Shown here: piece by piece, positions 1 through 9,158 of the stretch
Layout: every line of letters starts with the position of its first letter
Position numbering within the stretch: position 1 is the stretch's first letter
Assembly: GCF_023699475.1 (NCBI RefSeq)
Contig: NZ_JALXFV010000003.1
Location: forward strand, 674,878-738,877
Direction of reading: 5' to 3'
DNA: 64,000 nucleotides
Source: Halomarina rubra
GTDB lineage: Archaea; Halobacteriota; Halobacteria; Halobacteriales; Haloarculaceae
Translations under genes and position numbers: made by a program
Notes under the pieces: generated by a model
Database searches by the model: none
What the model was told of the DNA's origin: nothing
What the model saw: only the letters and a program-made list of their open reading frames with translations

Positions 1-1
1 C

Positions 2-1714
2 GGCCCCGCAGCGGCCTCCCGTCTCGCTCGCGAACACGGTCTCGACGTGCTCATCCTCGAAGGCGGCCCGTGGCACGGCAACAGCAAGTGGCCGAAACCC
101 CACGCCGACGCCGGTGGGACGGTCAGCACCGACCCCGACGACCTCGACGGGAAACTGCTCGACGAGCAGTTCACCCACCGCGAGGCTGACGCCAACGACC
201 CGACCTGGGGCTACCTGCGTGTGGGACCGGCCGACCACTCGCGCGCGCCGTGGTTCCGCAACCTGCATCAGAACGCGTTCATCTGGCAGGTCGGCGCGGT
301 CGGCGGCACCTCGCTGCACTACTTCGCGAACCACCCGCGAGCGTACCCCCACGCCATCGACGAACAGCCCCACTGGCCCATCTCCTACGAGGACCTCGTC
401 CCGTACTACCAGCTCAACGAGGAGGTGACCCACACCCAGCAGGCACCGATGACCGCCAAGGAGGAGGTGTTCATCGAGGGGGCCAAAGGTGCGGGCTACG
501 ACCGTATCGACACGAAGAACGTCGTCTCGACGGGGTGGCGACCGCAGGCCAACGCCGTCTCCGTCCCCGGCAAGGAGACGTCGAACGGCCAACCGCTCGA
601 CGCCGACTACGACGGATCGTTCAGCTACGACGACGGCTTCCGTGGCGACACGCTCGTCGGCGACCACTTCCAGGGCTCGTCGACGCCCGTCGACGCGCCG
701 GTCCGCGAGAAGGCGCGCAAGTCCGCGAACGTCAGTTGGGTGCCGCGAGCGCTCGACACGAACGACGAACCCGACGCCGGGAGCGTCGCCATCCGGCCGA
801 ATGCGTTCGTCACCGACGTCCACACCGAAGAGGGCGCGGGGACGCTCGAAGCGACCGGTGTGACGTTCCGTGACTCGTGGTCCGGGCAGTCCCAGCGCGT
901 CTCGGCCGACACCGTCGTGCTCGCCGGTGGCTGTATCGAGACGCCGCGACTCTGGCTCAGTTCGGGCCTCCCGGACGACGGCTGGGTCGGCAAGGGCCTG
1001 ACGACCCACTGGTTCGACTGGGTCGTCGGCGTCTACGACGACGACACCGTCGCGAACATCAACCCCGAGGAAGAGCACATGGACCCGTACATCGGGCAGA
1101 ACTCCGCGGTCAGGTTCGACAAACCCGGCGTCGGCGGGATGGAGGACATCGGGATGTCACCCGGCCTCGTCTCCTACGCCGACTACCTGTTCACCGAGGC
1201 GGGCTACAGTTTCGACACGCCGACCGACCCCGACGAGCCGTGGGACACCCGCGGCTACCTCGTCGGCGAGGAACTCAAACGGAAGATGTCGAACTACCGC
1301 CAGACGAAGGCGCTGCTCATCCTCACCGACGACCTGCCCCGACAGGACAACGGCGTCTCGCTGGACAACACGTTCAGCGACGAACACGGTGCGGTGCCGA
1401 AGGTGAAGTGGGAACCGCACCCCGACGACGACGCCAAGCGCGACGAACTCGCGCGCATCGCCGCCCGCATCCACCGCGAGGCCGGCGCGTCCCACGTCCA
1501 CCGCGCGGAGTGGCCGCCGCTCCTCTTGCACATGCAGTCGTCGATGCGCATGGGGAAGGTGCTCAACGCGAGCGCCGAGGCGAAGAACGTCTCGCGACTG
1601 TTCGTCGCCGACCACTCCGCGATGGCCAACGGCATCGGCGGGCCGAACCCGACGAACACCGGCCAGGCGCTCGCACTCCGAACCGCCGACCAGATCGCCG
1701 CGCGCTACTTCTGA
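2..1714 (+). CDS. GMC-family oxidoreductase (5'-truncated by window edge)
   Basis: The reading frame is open from base 2, so the gene starts outside the window and the first in-frame GTG (47) is not the real start. The first residues (GPAAASRLAREHG, then VLILEGG) are the end of an N-terminal FAD-binding Rossmann motif. The C-terminus carries HMQSSMRMG, aligning with the catalytic-His region of GMC enzymes, then VADHS and GGPNPTNTGQALALRTAD, the typical GMC C-terminal FAD/active-site block. The family oxidises alcohols or sugars with FAD. The substrate cannot be read from sequence; a gluconate or sugar dehydrogenase large subunit is possible. No cytochrome or small-subunit gene follows. Confidence 0.85.
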   Translation, partial: GPAAASRLAREHGLDVLILEGGPWHGNSKWPKPHADAGGTVSTDPDDLDGKLLDEQFTHREADANDPTWGYLRVGPADHSRAPWFRNLHQNAFIWQVGAVGGTSLHYFANHPRAYPHAIDEQPHWPISYEDLVPYYQLNEEVTHTQQAPMTAKEEVFIEGAKGAGYDRIDTKNVVSTGWRPQANAVSVPGKETSNGQPLDADYDGSFSYDDGFRGDTLVGDHFQGSSTPVDAPVREKARKSANVSWVPRALDTNDEPDAGSVAIRPNAFVTDVHTEEGAGTLEATGVTFRDSWSGQSQRVSADTVVLAGGCIETPRLWLSSGLPDDGWVGKGLTTHWFDWVVGVYDDDTVANINPEEEHMDPYIGQNSAVRFDKPGVGGMEDIGMSPGLVSYADYLFTEAGYSFDTPTDPDEPWDTRGYLVGEELKRKMSNYRQTKALLILTDDLPRQDNGVSLDNTFSDEHGAVPKVKWEPHPDDDAKRDELARIAARIHREAGASHVHRAEWPPLLLHMQSSMRMGKVLNASAEAKNVSRLFVADHSAMANGIGGPNPTNTGQALALRTADQIAARYF

Positions 1715-1843
1715 GCGCCGGCGTCGGCCGCACTCGACGCGGTCGGTCGGTCTTTCGAGCGTCCCTGCGGAGTCCGCGACGACCGCCGCGGTGCGTCCCG
1801 TTCGTCGACTAGAGTTTTGAGACTGCCGCGAGTGCTGGTCGGT

Positions 1844-2248
1844 ATGGCTGCCGCCGACGAACCATCGGATACGACCGACCAGCGCCGCTCGCTGTCGCGA
1901 CTGGGGAGAGTGTTGCTCGGCCTCGGCCTCGCGTTGCAGGCATCGGAGGACTTCCGGGACATGGACGACACCGTCGAGTACGCCGAATCAGCGGGCGTCC
2001 CGATGCCCGAGGTGATGGCCCCGTTCGCGTCGGGGATGATGCTCGTCAGCGGGGTGTGTCTCGCCTTCTGGCGACTCCCTCGCCTCGCGACGGGGGCCGT
2101 CGTCACCTTCCTGACCGCGGTCACGTTCACGATGCACGACTTCTGGAACGCCGACGAGGACGACCGGGACGGCGAGCGGATGGCGTTCTTCGGCAATCTC
2201 GCGATGCTCGGGGGCGCGCTCGTCTTCCTGCGCGAGGCGTTCCGGTAA
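1844..2248 (+). CDS. DoxX-family membrane protein
   Basis: About 134 aa with a hydrophilic acidic N-terminus and roughly four hydrophobic segments. LFGL-like helices, an ASGMMLVSG helix and the MHDFWN motif near the C-terminus match haloarchaeal DoxX/DoxD-like proteins. The ATG at 1844 was chosen over an upstream GTG at 1817 because the AT-rich patch AGTTTTGAG (about 1812) sits where a promoter element would be expected and the residues before the ATG are not conserved-looking. Its role is unknown; DoxX relatives are linked to quinone or thiol redox at the membrane. Confidence 0.72.
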   Translation: MAAADEPSDTTDQRRSLSRLGRVLLGLGLALQASEDFRDMDDTVEYAESAGVPMPEVMAPFASGMMLVSGVCLAFWRLPRLATGAVVTFLTAVTFTMHDFWNADEDDRDGERMAFFGNLAMLGGALVFLREAFR

Positions 2249-2561
2249 CGGCCTCGTCACCGACTCTCCTCTGCGAACCGTACCTGCACGAGTAGCGCGT
2301 CGCTCGCCGTCGGTTCGCTGCCGTACCGACCTCGTTCTAACGAGTTTGATATCGCGCTCACTAGTGTACCGCTCTCGGGAACGCGAGTCGCCCGTCGTCC
2401 ACGTCACCGTACGAACTCGTTCGAAATCGGCGTCTCCAGGTCGCACTCGCTACCGAACGGTCCGCTCGTCACACGAGAGCGGTGGACGGGCGACTCGTGG
2501 GGCGAGGCGTTCGACGGTCGAACTACGGGAACTTATGTTCGTGATTCGCTAGGACCGAACG
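2249..2561. other. Intergenic region, no gene seen
   Basis: About 310 bases between the DoxX-like gene and the lipoprotein. Short ORFs here are arginine-rich shadows. The stretch near 2340 (GTTTGATATC) is locally AT-rich and may be promoter DNA. No RNA gene or repeat was recognised. Confidence 0.5.
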
Positions 2562-3668
2562 ATGCAACGCCGTCACTTCCTCCAGGGCGGACTCGGAGTC
2601 ACTGGCTCGCTGCTCCTCGCCGGTTGTGCCGACTCGACGGGCGACGAGAACCCGACCGACGCGACGACCGGGACCCCCACGCCCGGTACGACGCCGACGA
2701 ACACGACGAGCGGGACCGCTACTCCCGAGAAACCCGCGGGCGTCTACGTCCAGTCGTTCGTGGAGTCCATGGCGATGCAGGGGACGGCGACCGCGGGCGA
2801 CTACCGGTTCGGACTGATGTTCACCGTCCCCCACACCTTCTGGACGGTCACCGGGTCGACGGTCGAGACGACGCAGAAGACGACCGAGGACAGCGTTCAC
2901 CTGATGGCCGTCATCTGGGACCCCGAGACGGAGACGGTGCTCCCGGAGACTGGTCTCTCGGTCGAACTCGCCCGCGACGGGGAGTCGCTGAGCCAGGAGG
3001 TCATCTACCCGATGCTCAGTCAGCCGATGGGGTTTCACTACGGGGGGAACTTCACGCTCCCCGAGGACGGGACGTACACCGCGACGCTCAGCGTCGGCGG
3101 GATGAGCACGCGCCGGACGGGAGCGTTCGCGGGCCGGTTCGGCGACCCGGCGAGCGTCGACATCCCGCTGGAGTTCACCCCGGAGAGCCAGGAGCAGGTC
3201 AGTTCACGACCCATCGACAGGGCCGGGACGGCGGGAGCGCTCGCCCCGATGGAGATGGGGATGTTGCCCCAGTTGGTCGCCCCGAAACCCGAGGCCCTGC
3301 CCGGGAGGCTGCTCGGGACGCCCCGCAGCGACGACGCCGACTTCGCGACGGTCGCGCTCGACTCACCGCCCGAGGGCGTCGACGGCGACGGCTACCTCGC
3401 CGTCTCGGCCCGAACGCGGTACAACCGACTCACTCTCCCCGCGATGGGCCTCGACGCGACGGTCACCCGCGGGGGGGAGACCGTGTTCGAGGGGTCGTTG
3501 ACGCGGACGCTCGACCCCGACCTGGGCTATCACTACGGTGCGAGCGTCGCCGTCGAGTCCGGGGACGGCGTGACGCTCACGCCGACGACGCCTCCGCAGG
3601 TCTCCCGCCACGAGGGCTACGAGACGGCGTTCCTCCAGTTCGAGTCGATGGAGTTGACCGTCGAGTAG
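2562..3668 (+). CDS. Tat lipoprotein with duplicated beta domain (iron-transport P19/Tp34-like?)
   Basis: Starts MQRRHFLQGG with a twin-arginine signal and the lipobox LLAGC (Cys22), so it should be exported folded and lipid-anchored. A Thr/Pro-rich linker (about 25-62) follows. Two copies of a beta-rich domain come next. Each contains an aromatic/His signature, GFHYGG near residue 155 and GYHYGA near residue 321, suggesting internal duplication. The Met-rich stretch MEMGMLPQ sits between them. His/Met placement resembles periplasmic Fe/Cu-binding P19/Tp34 proteins and the haloarchaeal proteins annotated as iron transporters, but the metal is inferred. The gene stands alone, with a convergent membrane gene 10 bases downstream. 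Confidence 0.65.
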   Translation: MQRRHFLQGGLGVTGSLLLAGCADSTGDENPTDATTGTPTPGTTPTNTTSGTATPEKPAGVYVQSFVESMAMQGTATAGDYRFGLMFTVPHTFWTVTGSTVETTQKTTEDSVHLMAVIWDPETETVLPETGLSVELARDGESLSQEVIYPMLSQPMGFHYGGNFTLPEDGTYTATLSVGGMSTRRTGAFAGRFGDPASVDIPLEFTPESQEQVSSRPIDRAGTAGALAPMEMGMLPQLVAPKPEALPGRLLGTPRSDDADFATVALDSPPEGVDGDGYLAVSARTRYNRLTLPAMGLDATVTRGGETVFEGSLTRTLDPDLGYHYGASVAVESGDGVTLTPTTPPQVSRHEGYETAFLQFESMELTVE

Positions 3669-3678
3669 GTCCTCGCCC

Positions 3679-4128
3679 TCACTCGGTCGCCGGTTCGGCG
3701 TGCTCGCGCCGTTCGACCGTCTCGTCGTCGCCGACCGGTTCGGCGGCTTCCTCCTCGGACAGGCCGACCCCGCCGACCACGGCCAGTACCGCTCCGCCGA
3801 GGACGCTGAGGTACCAGCCCAGTTCGACGCTGTAGTTCGTGTTGTGGCCGACGCTCGCCGCCGCGAACAAGTACCCGACGGCGAGTAGGACGAGGAGAAC
3901 GCCGACCAGCAGCGTGACACTGGCACACAGACGGTCCCGGCCGTCGCTCCAGTGAGCGACGAGGACGCCGGCGACCAGTCCGAGGACGACCACGTCGAGA
4001 CCACCGAATCCGGTCTCGACGCCGGCCCGGAACAGCGACAGCACGAGCGACTCGCCGGGGGGGCGCTCGCTGCGACGCAGCCACGGCAGGTACGTCCCGA
4101 CCACGACGGCGAGCAAGCTGCCGGTCAC
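3679..4128 (-). CDS. Four-helix membrane protein, function unknown
   Basis: 149 aa starting at a GTG (4128). Hydrophobic segments lie near residues 3-17, 42-60, 68-90 and 105-122, followed by an acidic, charged cytoplasmic tail (EEEAAEPVGDDETVERREH). This layout is common in haloarchaeal small membrane proteins. No catalytic or ligand motif is visible. It converges on the preceding lipoprotein gene with a 10-base gap. Confidence 0.6.
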   Translation of the reverse strand: MTGSLLAVVVGTYLPWLRRSERPPGESLVLSLFRAGVETGFGGLDVVVLGLVAGVLVAHWSDGRDRLCASVTLLVGVLLVLLAVGYLFAAASVGHNTNYSVELGWYLSVLGGAVLAVVGGVGLSEEEAAEPVGDDETVERREHAEPATE

Positions 4129-4223
4129 GAGTAGTCGACTGCTCCGTGCGTGTCGCGCGATAGGTCCCGTCGGCGACGTCGTGACAAATACGTTACCGGC
4201 TCACCGCCGTCCGTCTCCGCCGG

Positions 4224-4649
4224 TCACTCCGCAGGCGCGGCCGTCTCGGGGTCGAAACAGACCAGCTCGACGCTGTTGCCGTCCGGGTCGTCGAGGTACA
4301 GCGAGCGCCACTCGACCCACTCGTGGTAGGCGAACTTGAGGTCGTAGCCCAGTCCCTCCAGTCGCGCCGCTTCGTCGTCGAACGCCTCGGGTCGAACCCC
4401 GAATGCGACGTGGTCGACGGTGGTCCGCTCGCGCTCGGGTGGTGTGTACCCCACGCTCCCCGAGCGGTCGAACAGCACGAGAACCTGCGTGTGGCCGGCG
4501 ACGCCGTCGCCCGCCCGGAAGAACGCGCTCCCCTCGAACGGCGGGTCGTCGACACGGTCGAGACCGAGCACGTCGCCGTAGAACGCGACCATCTCGTCGA
4601 GTCGTTCGGTCCGGAAGGCAACCTCGCCCAGTCCTTCGATTGCGGTCAT
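4224..4649 (-). CDS. VOC / glyoxalase-family protein
   Basis: 141 aa from ATG 4649; the frame stays open upstream, but the longer N-terminus is arginine-rich non-conserved sequence. Two beta-alpha-beta-beta-beta VOC modules are visible. Module 1 has GEVAFRTERLDEMVAFYGDVLG. Module 2 has VDHVAFGV and ends in YLDDPDGNSVELVCFD, the classic VOC signature whose Glu is a metal ligand. The metal-binding His/Glu pattern fits a metalloenzyme such as glyoxalase I or a dioxygenase, but the substrate is not predictable. The next upstream gene on this strand begins 86 bases away. Confidence 0.8.
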   Translation of the reverse strand: MTAIEGLGEVAFRTERLDEMVAFYGDVLGLDRVDDPPFEGSAFFRAGDGVAGHTQVLVLFDRSGSVGYTPPERERTTVDHVAFGVRPEAFDDEAARLEGLGYDLKFAYHEWVEWRSLYLDDPDGNSVELVCFDPETAAPAE

Positions 4650-4735
4650 ACCTCCGGTCGGGGGCGCGAGCGCTTCGACGTTCCGACGGCAGCACCGGCC
4701 ACCGAGCGCGGGGTTCCGACCGTCCCGCCTCGGAA

Positions 4736-4945
4736 CTACCGACTCGCCGCGTTCTGCTGGCGGCGACGAGAGACGGCGACCCCGACGTAAGCGACGACGA
4801 GGGCGACGGTACCGGCGATGCCGATGGTCAGGTAGCTGACGAACTCGGCGGCGGCGAGCAGGTACGGGACGACGAGCAAGACGAGTACGAGGTTCTGCCG
4901 TCGCTCGATTCTCTCGAGGCGGTCCTGGAGGGTGGCGTCGTTCAT
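4736..4945 (-). CDS. Small membrane protein with short N-terminal coiled coil
   Basis: 69 aa from ATG 4945. Residues 3-16 (DATLQDRLERIERR) form a charged amphipathic helix, followed by two transmembrane helices (about 19-37 and 41-59) and a basic tail (SRRRQQ). The hydropathy is too regular to be a shadow. Function unknown. It lies between the VOC gene and the PQQ-propeller lipoprotein on the same strand. Confidence 0.6.
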   Translation of the reverse strand: MNDATLQDRLERIERRQNLVLVLLVVPYLLAAAEFVSYLTIGIAGTVALVVAYVGVAVSRRRQQNAASR

Positions 4946-5040
4946 ACGAGCGACAGTACGACTCTGGAAAGAAAGGGGTTCCTCTGGCGTTGACACGCCC
5001 GCTACCCGTCCGGCGGGTCGCCGGTTCGGCGTCGCCGTAC

Positions 5041-6354
5041 TCAGCGGCGAAGGCAGTGACCGAAGAGTTCGGTCGAGCACTCGCCGAAGGCGTACAGTCC
5101 ACCGTGGTTGGTCGAGAGGAACACGAGGTCGCTCGTAACGGCGGGGGTCGAGTGGTCGGTGTGTTCGTTGCGGCCGAGGGCGACCCGACTCAGTTCCTCA
5201 CCGGTCGCCAGGTCGACGACGAACAGCCGACCGTGGACGGTCTCTCGCTGGACGTACCCGGCGACGTAGACGGCGTCACCGGCGACGACGGGTGTCGACC
5301 GGAGGTCGAACACCGGTTCGTCCGGTGGGTACTCCTCACCGGGTATGACGTCGCCGCCAAACCGCCAGACGCGCTCACCGGTGTCCCGTCGACGCGCTTC
5401 GAGGCCGTCGTCGTGCGTGTGGACGAGCAGGTCGTCGGCGACCGAGACGGTGGAGGCCGGCCACCGCGGACCGAGCGACTGCCGCCACTGCCGGGACCGG
5501 TCGCGGCGGTCCAGCGCGAGCAGGCTGTCGGTGTCCTCGTCGAACCGCCGCTGCGAGACGAGGAGTCGGTCGTCGGTGACCGTCGGCGTGCCGTGTATCG
5601 GCCCGTCCCACCACCAGCGTTCCTCGCCGGTCGCGACGTCGAGTGCGAGGAGTCCCTCGTCGAGGAACGGGACGTAGACGACGCCACCGTGTGACGCGAG
5701 TCGCCACATGTTCTCGCGGCCAGACGTCGGCCGTCGCCACCGTTCCTCGCCGGTCGCGGTGTCGATGCCGTAGACGACCTCGTCGCCGTCGTGAACCGTG
5801 TCGTAGCTTCCCGCCACGACGACGTCGTCTGTGACGACCGGTGGGACGATGTCCGGTATCTGCTGGCCCGGTCCCTGGTTGTCGAACATCCACTCGACCT
5901 CGCCGTCGGTCGTGAGCATCGTCAGCCCCGGCTTCGTCTGGACGAACAGGCGGTCGCCGTCGACGACCAGCGAGTCCGAGTGGTGGAAGTAGTGGCTTTC
6001 GTTGGTGTGGTACAGTTCGGTCTTCCACCGTGATTCACCCGTCGCCGCGTCGAACGCTTCGACCCAGGTCGTGGCGGGTTCGTTCGAGTGTACGCCCTCC
6101 GTGTACGCGACGTAGAGGACGCCGTCCTCGACGACGGGCGACGTCTCGCCTCCGCCTCGGTCGGGTCGCCGCTGGTCCCAGACGGTGTGGAGGTTCGTCG
6201 TCGGTCCCGTCGTCGGCGAGTAACCGGTGTGGTCGTCGTCGACGGTTCGGTGGGGCCACGACCCGGTGACGGACGGCTGGCCGGTGGAGAGACAGCCGGC
6301 GAGCGCACCGACGCCGGCGGTACACGACGCGAGGAACGTTCGACGGGAGGGCAT
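5041..6354 (-). CDS. PQQ-type beta-propeller Tat lipoprotein (BamB-like)
   Basis: 437 aa. The N-terminus MPSRRTFLAS with lipobox GALAGC (Cys21) predicts Tat export and lipid anchoring. The rest is a repeated pattern of roughly 40 residues with the propeller signature ATGEERWRR, ATGEERWWWDG, DTGERVWRF and DLATGEELSR, typical of PQQ-binding-like or BamB-like beta-propellers. In haloarchaea such proteins are usually non-enzymatic surface propellers; no dehydrogenase active site is seen. Its 5' end faces the divergent membrane gene at 6545, with a shared 190-base promoter region. Confidence 0.82.
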   Translation of the reverse strand: MPSRRTFLASCTAGVGALAGCLSTGQPSVTGSWPHRTVDDDHTGYSPTTGPTTNLHTVWDQRRPDRGGGETSPVVEDGVLYVAYTEGVHSNEPATTWVEAFDAATGESRWKTELYHTNESHYFHHSDSLVVDGDRLFVQTKPGLTMLTTDGEVEWMFDNQGPGQQIPDIVPPVVTDDVVVAGSYDTVHDGDEVVYGIDTATGEERWRRPTSGRENMWRLASHGGVVYVPFLDEGLLALDVATGEERWWWDGPIHGTPTVTDDRLLVSQRRFDEDTDSLLALDRRDRSRQWRQSLGPRWPASTVSVADDLLVHTHDDGLEARRRDTGERVWRFGGDVIPGEEYPPDEPVFDLRSTPVVAGDAVYVAGYVQRETVHGRLFVVDLATGEELSRVALGRNEHTDHSTPAVTSDLVFLSTNHGGLYAFGECSTELFGHCLRR

Positions 6355-6544
6355 TGCCGGCGATGAGGTGACGACACGGGAATACGTGTCGGAGTCTCTG
6401 CCGAGCCTGTCCGGCGTGTTCGTCGCCCTACCGGACGGCGCTGGAGGCGTTCGGCGGCGCGCTCTCGGCTGGTCGGGAGAGACACGCCGAACCGCGACCT
6501 CAGGTCAGGGAAACACACATTACACGACAGGCACACGTCGGACT

Positions 6545-6955
6545 ATGGCAGACACCGACGCGTCGTGGTTCTCGCTCAAGCGGTTCGCCGTCGCCCTCCT
6601 CTCGGTCGGCACCGGGGCCGCCGTCGGCGTCGAGTTCGTCCCGATGGTCGGCCTCTACGTCGGCACGCTCGCGGGCGGGTTCGCCGCCGGCCTCGCCTTC
6701 GAGCGTCGCCCCCTCCTGGAGTCGGGCCTCGCGGGCCTGTTCGCCGGGATGGGCGTCCTCCTCGTCTCGAAACTCGTCGGCGGGAACATCATCGAAGCCA
6801 TCCTCGGCCTCATCGCACTCCAGCCACAACTCCTCGTGATATCGGCGGCGCTCAGCTTCACCACGGGGATGCTCGGGGCGTACTTCGGCAACGACCTCCG
6901 CGACGGCCTCACCCGCCCCATCGACGAGTCCGGCATCGGGACGGGCGACCCGTAG
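6545..6955 (+). CDS. Glycine-rich integral membrane protein, unknown function
   Basis: 136 aa from ATG 6545 (GACTATGGCAG). About four hydrophobic helices are rich in Gly/Ala (GTGAAVGVEF, GTLAGGFAAGLAF, GLFAGMGVLLVSKL, ALSFTTGMLGAYFG), followed by a short acidic C-terminus. A longer frame upstream exists but reads through the intergenic region. Similar four-helix proteins are widespread in haloarchaea without assigned function. Confidence 0.65.
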   Translation: MADTDASWFSLKRFAVALLSVGTGAAVGVEFVPMVGLYVGTLAGGFAAGLAFERRPLLESGLAGLFAGMGVLLVSKLVGGNIIEAILGLIALQPQLLVISAALSFTTGMLGAYFGNDLRDGLTRPIDESGIGTGDP

Positions 6956-7051
6956 CACGACGACGAACGACCTCGACTCCTCATCCGTCCACGATTCCGT
7001 CACCGCCGAGCCGTTCAAAAACTTAACACGTCCGACCGCTATCGAACGTAC

Positions 7052-8281
7052 ATGTCGAATCCGGAGTGGTCCCGCCGGGACGTACTGAAGACCCTCGGAA
7101 CCGGTGCGGTCGGGGTCGGCCTCGGGGCGGCCGTCCTCGACCGGATGGAGCGGTACATCGTCGGGGCGCACGACCCCGACGCCGTCGCCGCCGCGAGCAC
7201 GATTTCGGACGTTCACGAGGAGCGCATCGACCTCACCGGCCACACGCCGCTGACGCTCGTCGTCGGTGCGTACTCCGACGCCGGCCGCCGGTCGTTGCTC
7301 ACCCGCAACGACGTCGCGTTCGTCCAACCCGACCGGACGCTGTCGCTGTTCTCGCCGGCCGGTGGTCGCGCGGTGCGTGATGCGCCCGACCAGGTCCTCC
7401 CGTGGGGCGTCGACCGCGTCGACGCCGACGTCGCCCACGACGAGGGAGCGACGGGTGCGGGCGTCGACGTCGCCGTCGTCGACGGCGGCATCGCCGCCGA
7501 CCACCCCGACCTGCGAGCGGCCCTCGCCGACCCGAGCGTCGAGGGCAACCACCGTGCATGGGTCGACTGCGAGGGCGAGAACTGTCCGTACCCGTGGGCC
7601 GACGACGGCGACCACGGGACGCACGTCGCGGGGACCGTCGCGGCCGCCGAGGACGGCGGCGTCGTCGGTGTCGCTCCCGAGGCGACGCTCCACGCGCTGA
7701 AGGTGTGTAGCGCGGGCGGTGGCTGTCGCACCTCGGACATCGTCGCCGCCATCCGCCACGCCGCCGACCAGGGGTGGGACGTGGTGAACCTCAGTCTCGG
7801 GTCGCCCGCGGCGTCGCCGGCGCTCGAAGCCGCCGGCCAGTACGCCCGTGCGGCGGGCGTCGTTCTCGTCGCGGCCGCAGGCAACCGCGGCCAGCCCGAC
7901 TCGGTGGGCTACCCGGCGGCCTACGACGAGTTCCTCGCCGTCGCCGCGACGACCATCGACGACGAGGTGGCCGCCTTCTCCTCGCGGGGCCCGGAGGTCG
8001 ACGTCGCCGCTCCCGGCGAGGGCGTCTGCTCGGCGGTCGGTGGGGGGCACGACGTGCTTGACGGGACGTCGATGGCCGCACCCCACGTCACCGGTGCCGC
8101 GGCGCAGTTGCTCGCCGCCGGCGTCTCGCCCGACGAGGTCCGCGACCGACTGCTCGCCACCGCCGAGGACCTCGGCGCGTCCGACACGGCGCAGGGGGCC
8201 GGTCTCCTCGACGTCGCCGCGGCGCTCGACTACGACTCGGGGGACGACGGGACGGGCGACGGAACGGGCTGTCCGGCCTGA
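7052..8281 (+). CDS. Tat-exported subtilisin-like serine protease (S8)
   Basis: 409 aa. The Tat signal is RRDVLKTLGTGAVGVGLG (about 8-25). An inhibitor-like propeptide spans about 45-105. The catalytic domain shows Asp144 (AVVDGGI), His188 (GDHGTHVAGT), the oxyanion Asn278 (AAAGNRG) and Ser340 (DGTSMAAPH), so the triad is complete. DGG replaces the more usual D-S/T-G. Cysteines at 173, 178, 219 and 225 may form disulfides. The C-terminus is a short Asp/Gly/Thr tail, without the PKD domain of classic halolysins. Likely a secreted, salt-adapted protease. Confidence 0.92.
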   Translation: MSNPEWSRRDVLKTLGTGAVGVGLGAAVLDRMERYIVGAHDPDAVAAASTISDVHEERIDLTGHTPLTLVVGAYSDAGRRSLLTRNDVAFVQPDRTLSLFSPAGGRAVRDAPDQVLPWGVDRVDADVAHDEGATGAGVDVAVVDGGIAADHPDLRAALADPSVEGNHRAWVDCEGENCPYPWADDGDHGTHVAGTVAAAEDGGVVGVAPEATLHALKVCSAGGGCRTSDIVAAIRHAADQGWDVVNLSLGSPAASPALEAAGQYARAAGVVLVAAAGNRGQPDSVGYPAAYDEFLAVAATTIDDEVAAFSSRGPEVDVAAPGEGVCSAVGGGHDVLDGTSMAAPHVTGAAAQLLAAGVSPDEVRDRLLATAEDLGASDTAQGAGLLDVAAALDYDSGDDGTGDGTGCPA

Positions 8282-8355
8282 GAGCTATCGGTGCTCGTCT
8301 CCCGCCCCGTGGGTTACGGGTTCGGAGTGGACGCTTCGACGCTTCCGTCCCGTGG

Positions 8356-9024
8356 TCAGCGTGGTTCGGCGGTCTCGTCGGCGCAGATGGTGTGGCGAAC
8401 GAGGATGTCGATGGCGCGGCGGAGTCGTTCGGAGGCGGCCTGGTGGCTGATGCCGAGCTCCTCGGCGAGCGTCTCGAGGTCGATGTGCCGCGGGACTTCG
8501 TAGTAACCCTCGGCGACGGCCCGGACCAGTATCTCGCGTTGCTTCTCCGAGAGGCCGAACTCGGTGAACGACTCGCCGTCCTCGGACTGTTCGTACTTCT
8601 GGAGCAGTTGGAACCCGAGGTCGTGTTCCCGACAGACCTCGTAGAAGCGCGCGAGTCCGTCGTGGTGCGGGAAGGCGATCTGGAACTCCCAGCCTTCGTG
8701 GGTGCCGACCATCCGCTGGATGATGCCGTCGCCCGCGACGATGGTCGGGTAGACGCTCCGCTCGCGCCCCTCCTCGACCTGCTCGGCGCGGTAGAGCCGC
8801 CGGTCGCTGAACGTCGTCAGACACCGGTAGTCGCCCACCGTCGGGTCCTCGGCCATCGCCGCCTCGAACGCGTCGTAGTCGTCCGCCTCGACCCAGAACG
8901 AACCCACCCGGTTCCCGCCGTCGACGGTGTCCAACTGCTCGAAGGTGATTCGCGCAGTCGGGACCGCTCGAAGCGTCTGTAACAGCGTCGGCTGTTGAAT
9001 CTGTACGGTGACGATGATGCTCAC
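8356..9024 (-). CDS. Bat-type HTH-10 transcriptional regulator
   Basis: 222 aa. The N-terminal half (about 1-150) is the sensor-like domain seen in haloarchaeal Bat-family regulators. The C-terminal half carries FTEFGLSEKQREILVRAVAEGYYEVPR, then LETLAEELGISHQAASERLRRA, the HTH-10 helix-turn-helix. It is a soluble DNA-binding protein with no PAS or GAF domain. The target is unknown. It is the first gene of a minus-strand run that includes an MFS transporter and the GH97 enzyme, so it could regulate sugar uptake, but that is inference. Confidence 0.85.
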   Translation of the reverse strand: MSIIVTVQIQQPTLLQTLRAVPTARITFEQLDTVDGGNRVGSFWVEADDYDAFEAAMAEDPTVGDYRCLTTFSDRRLYRAEQVEEGRERSVYPTIVAGDGIIQRMVGTHEGWEFQIAFPHHDGLARFYEVCREHDLGFQLLQKYEQSEDGESFTEFGLSEKQREILVRAVAEGYYEVPRHIDLETLAEELGISHQAASERLRRAIDILVRHTICADETAEPR

Positions 9025-9158
9025 GGTCTCGTGTCCCCCTCAGGTCTGGAGTGGCGATGTCGGGAGATAACCACGTCGCCGCCGAGCGCGTCAGTCTCGG
9101 TCGCAGACCGGTCGTCGGCCGAGTCGGTCCGAGTCGCTGAGACCTGCGCTCGGCGCGT

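Noticed and set aside
6500-8086. 528-aa minus-strand open frame
   Set aside because: Shadow of the subtilase and membrane gene; residue mix is typical of reverse-strand GC-rich codons.
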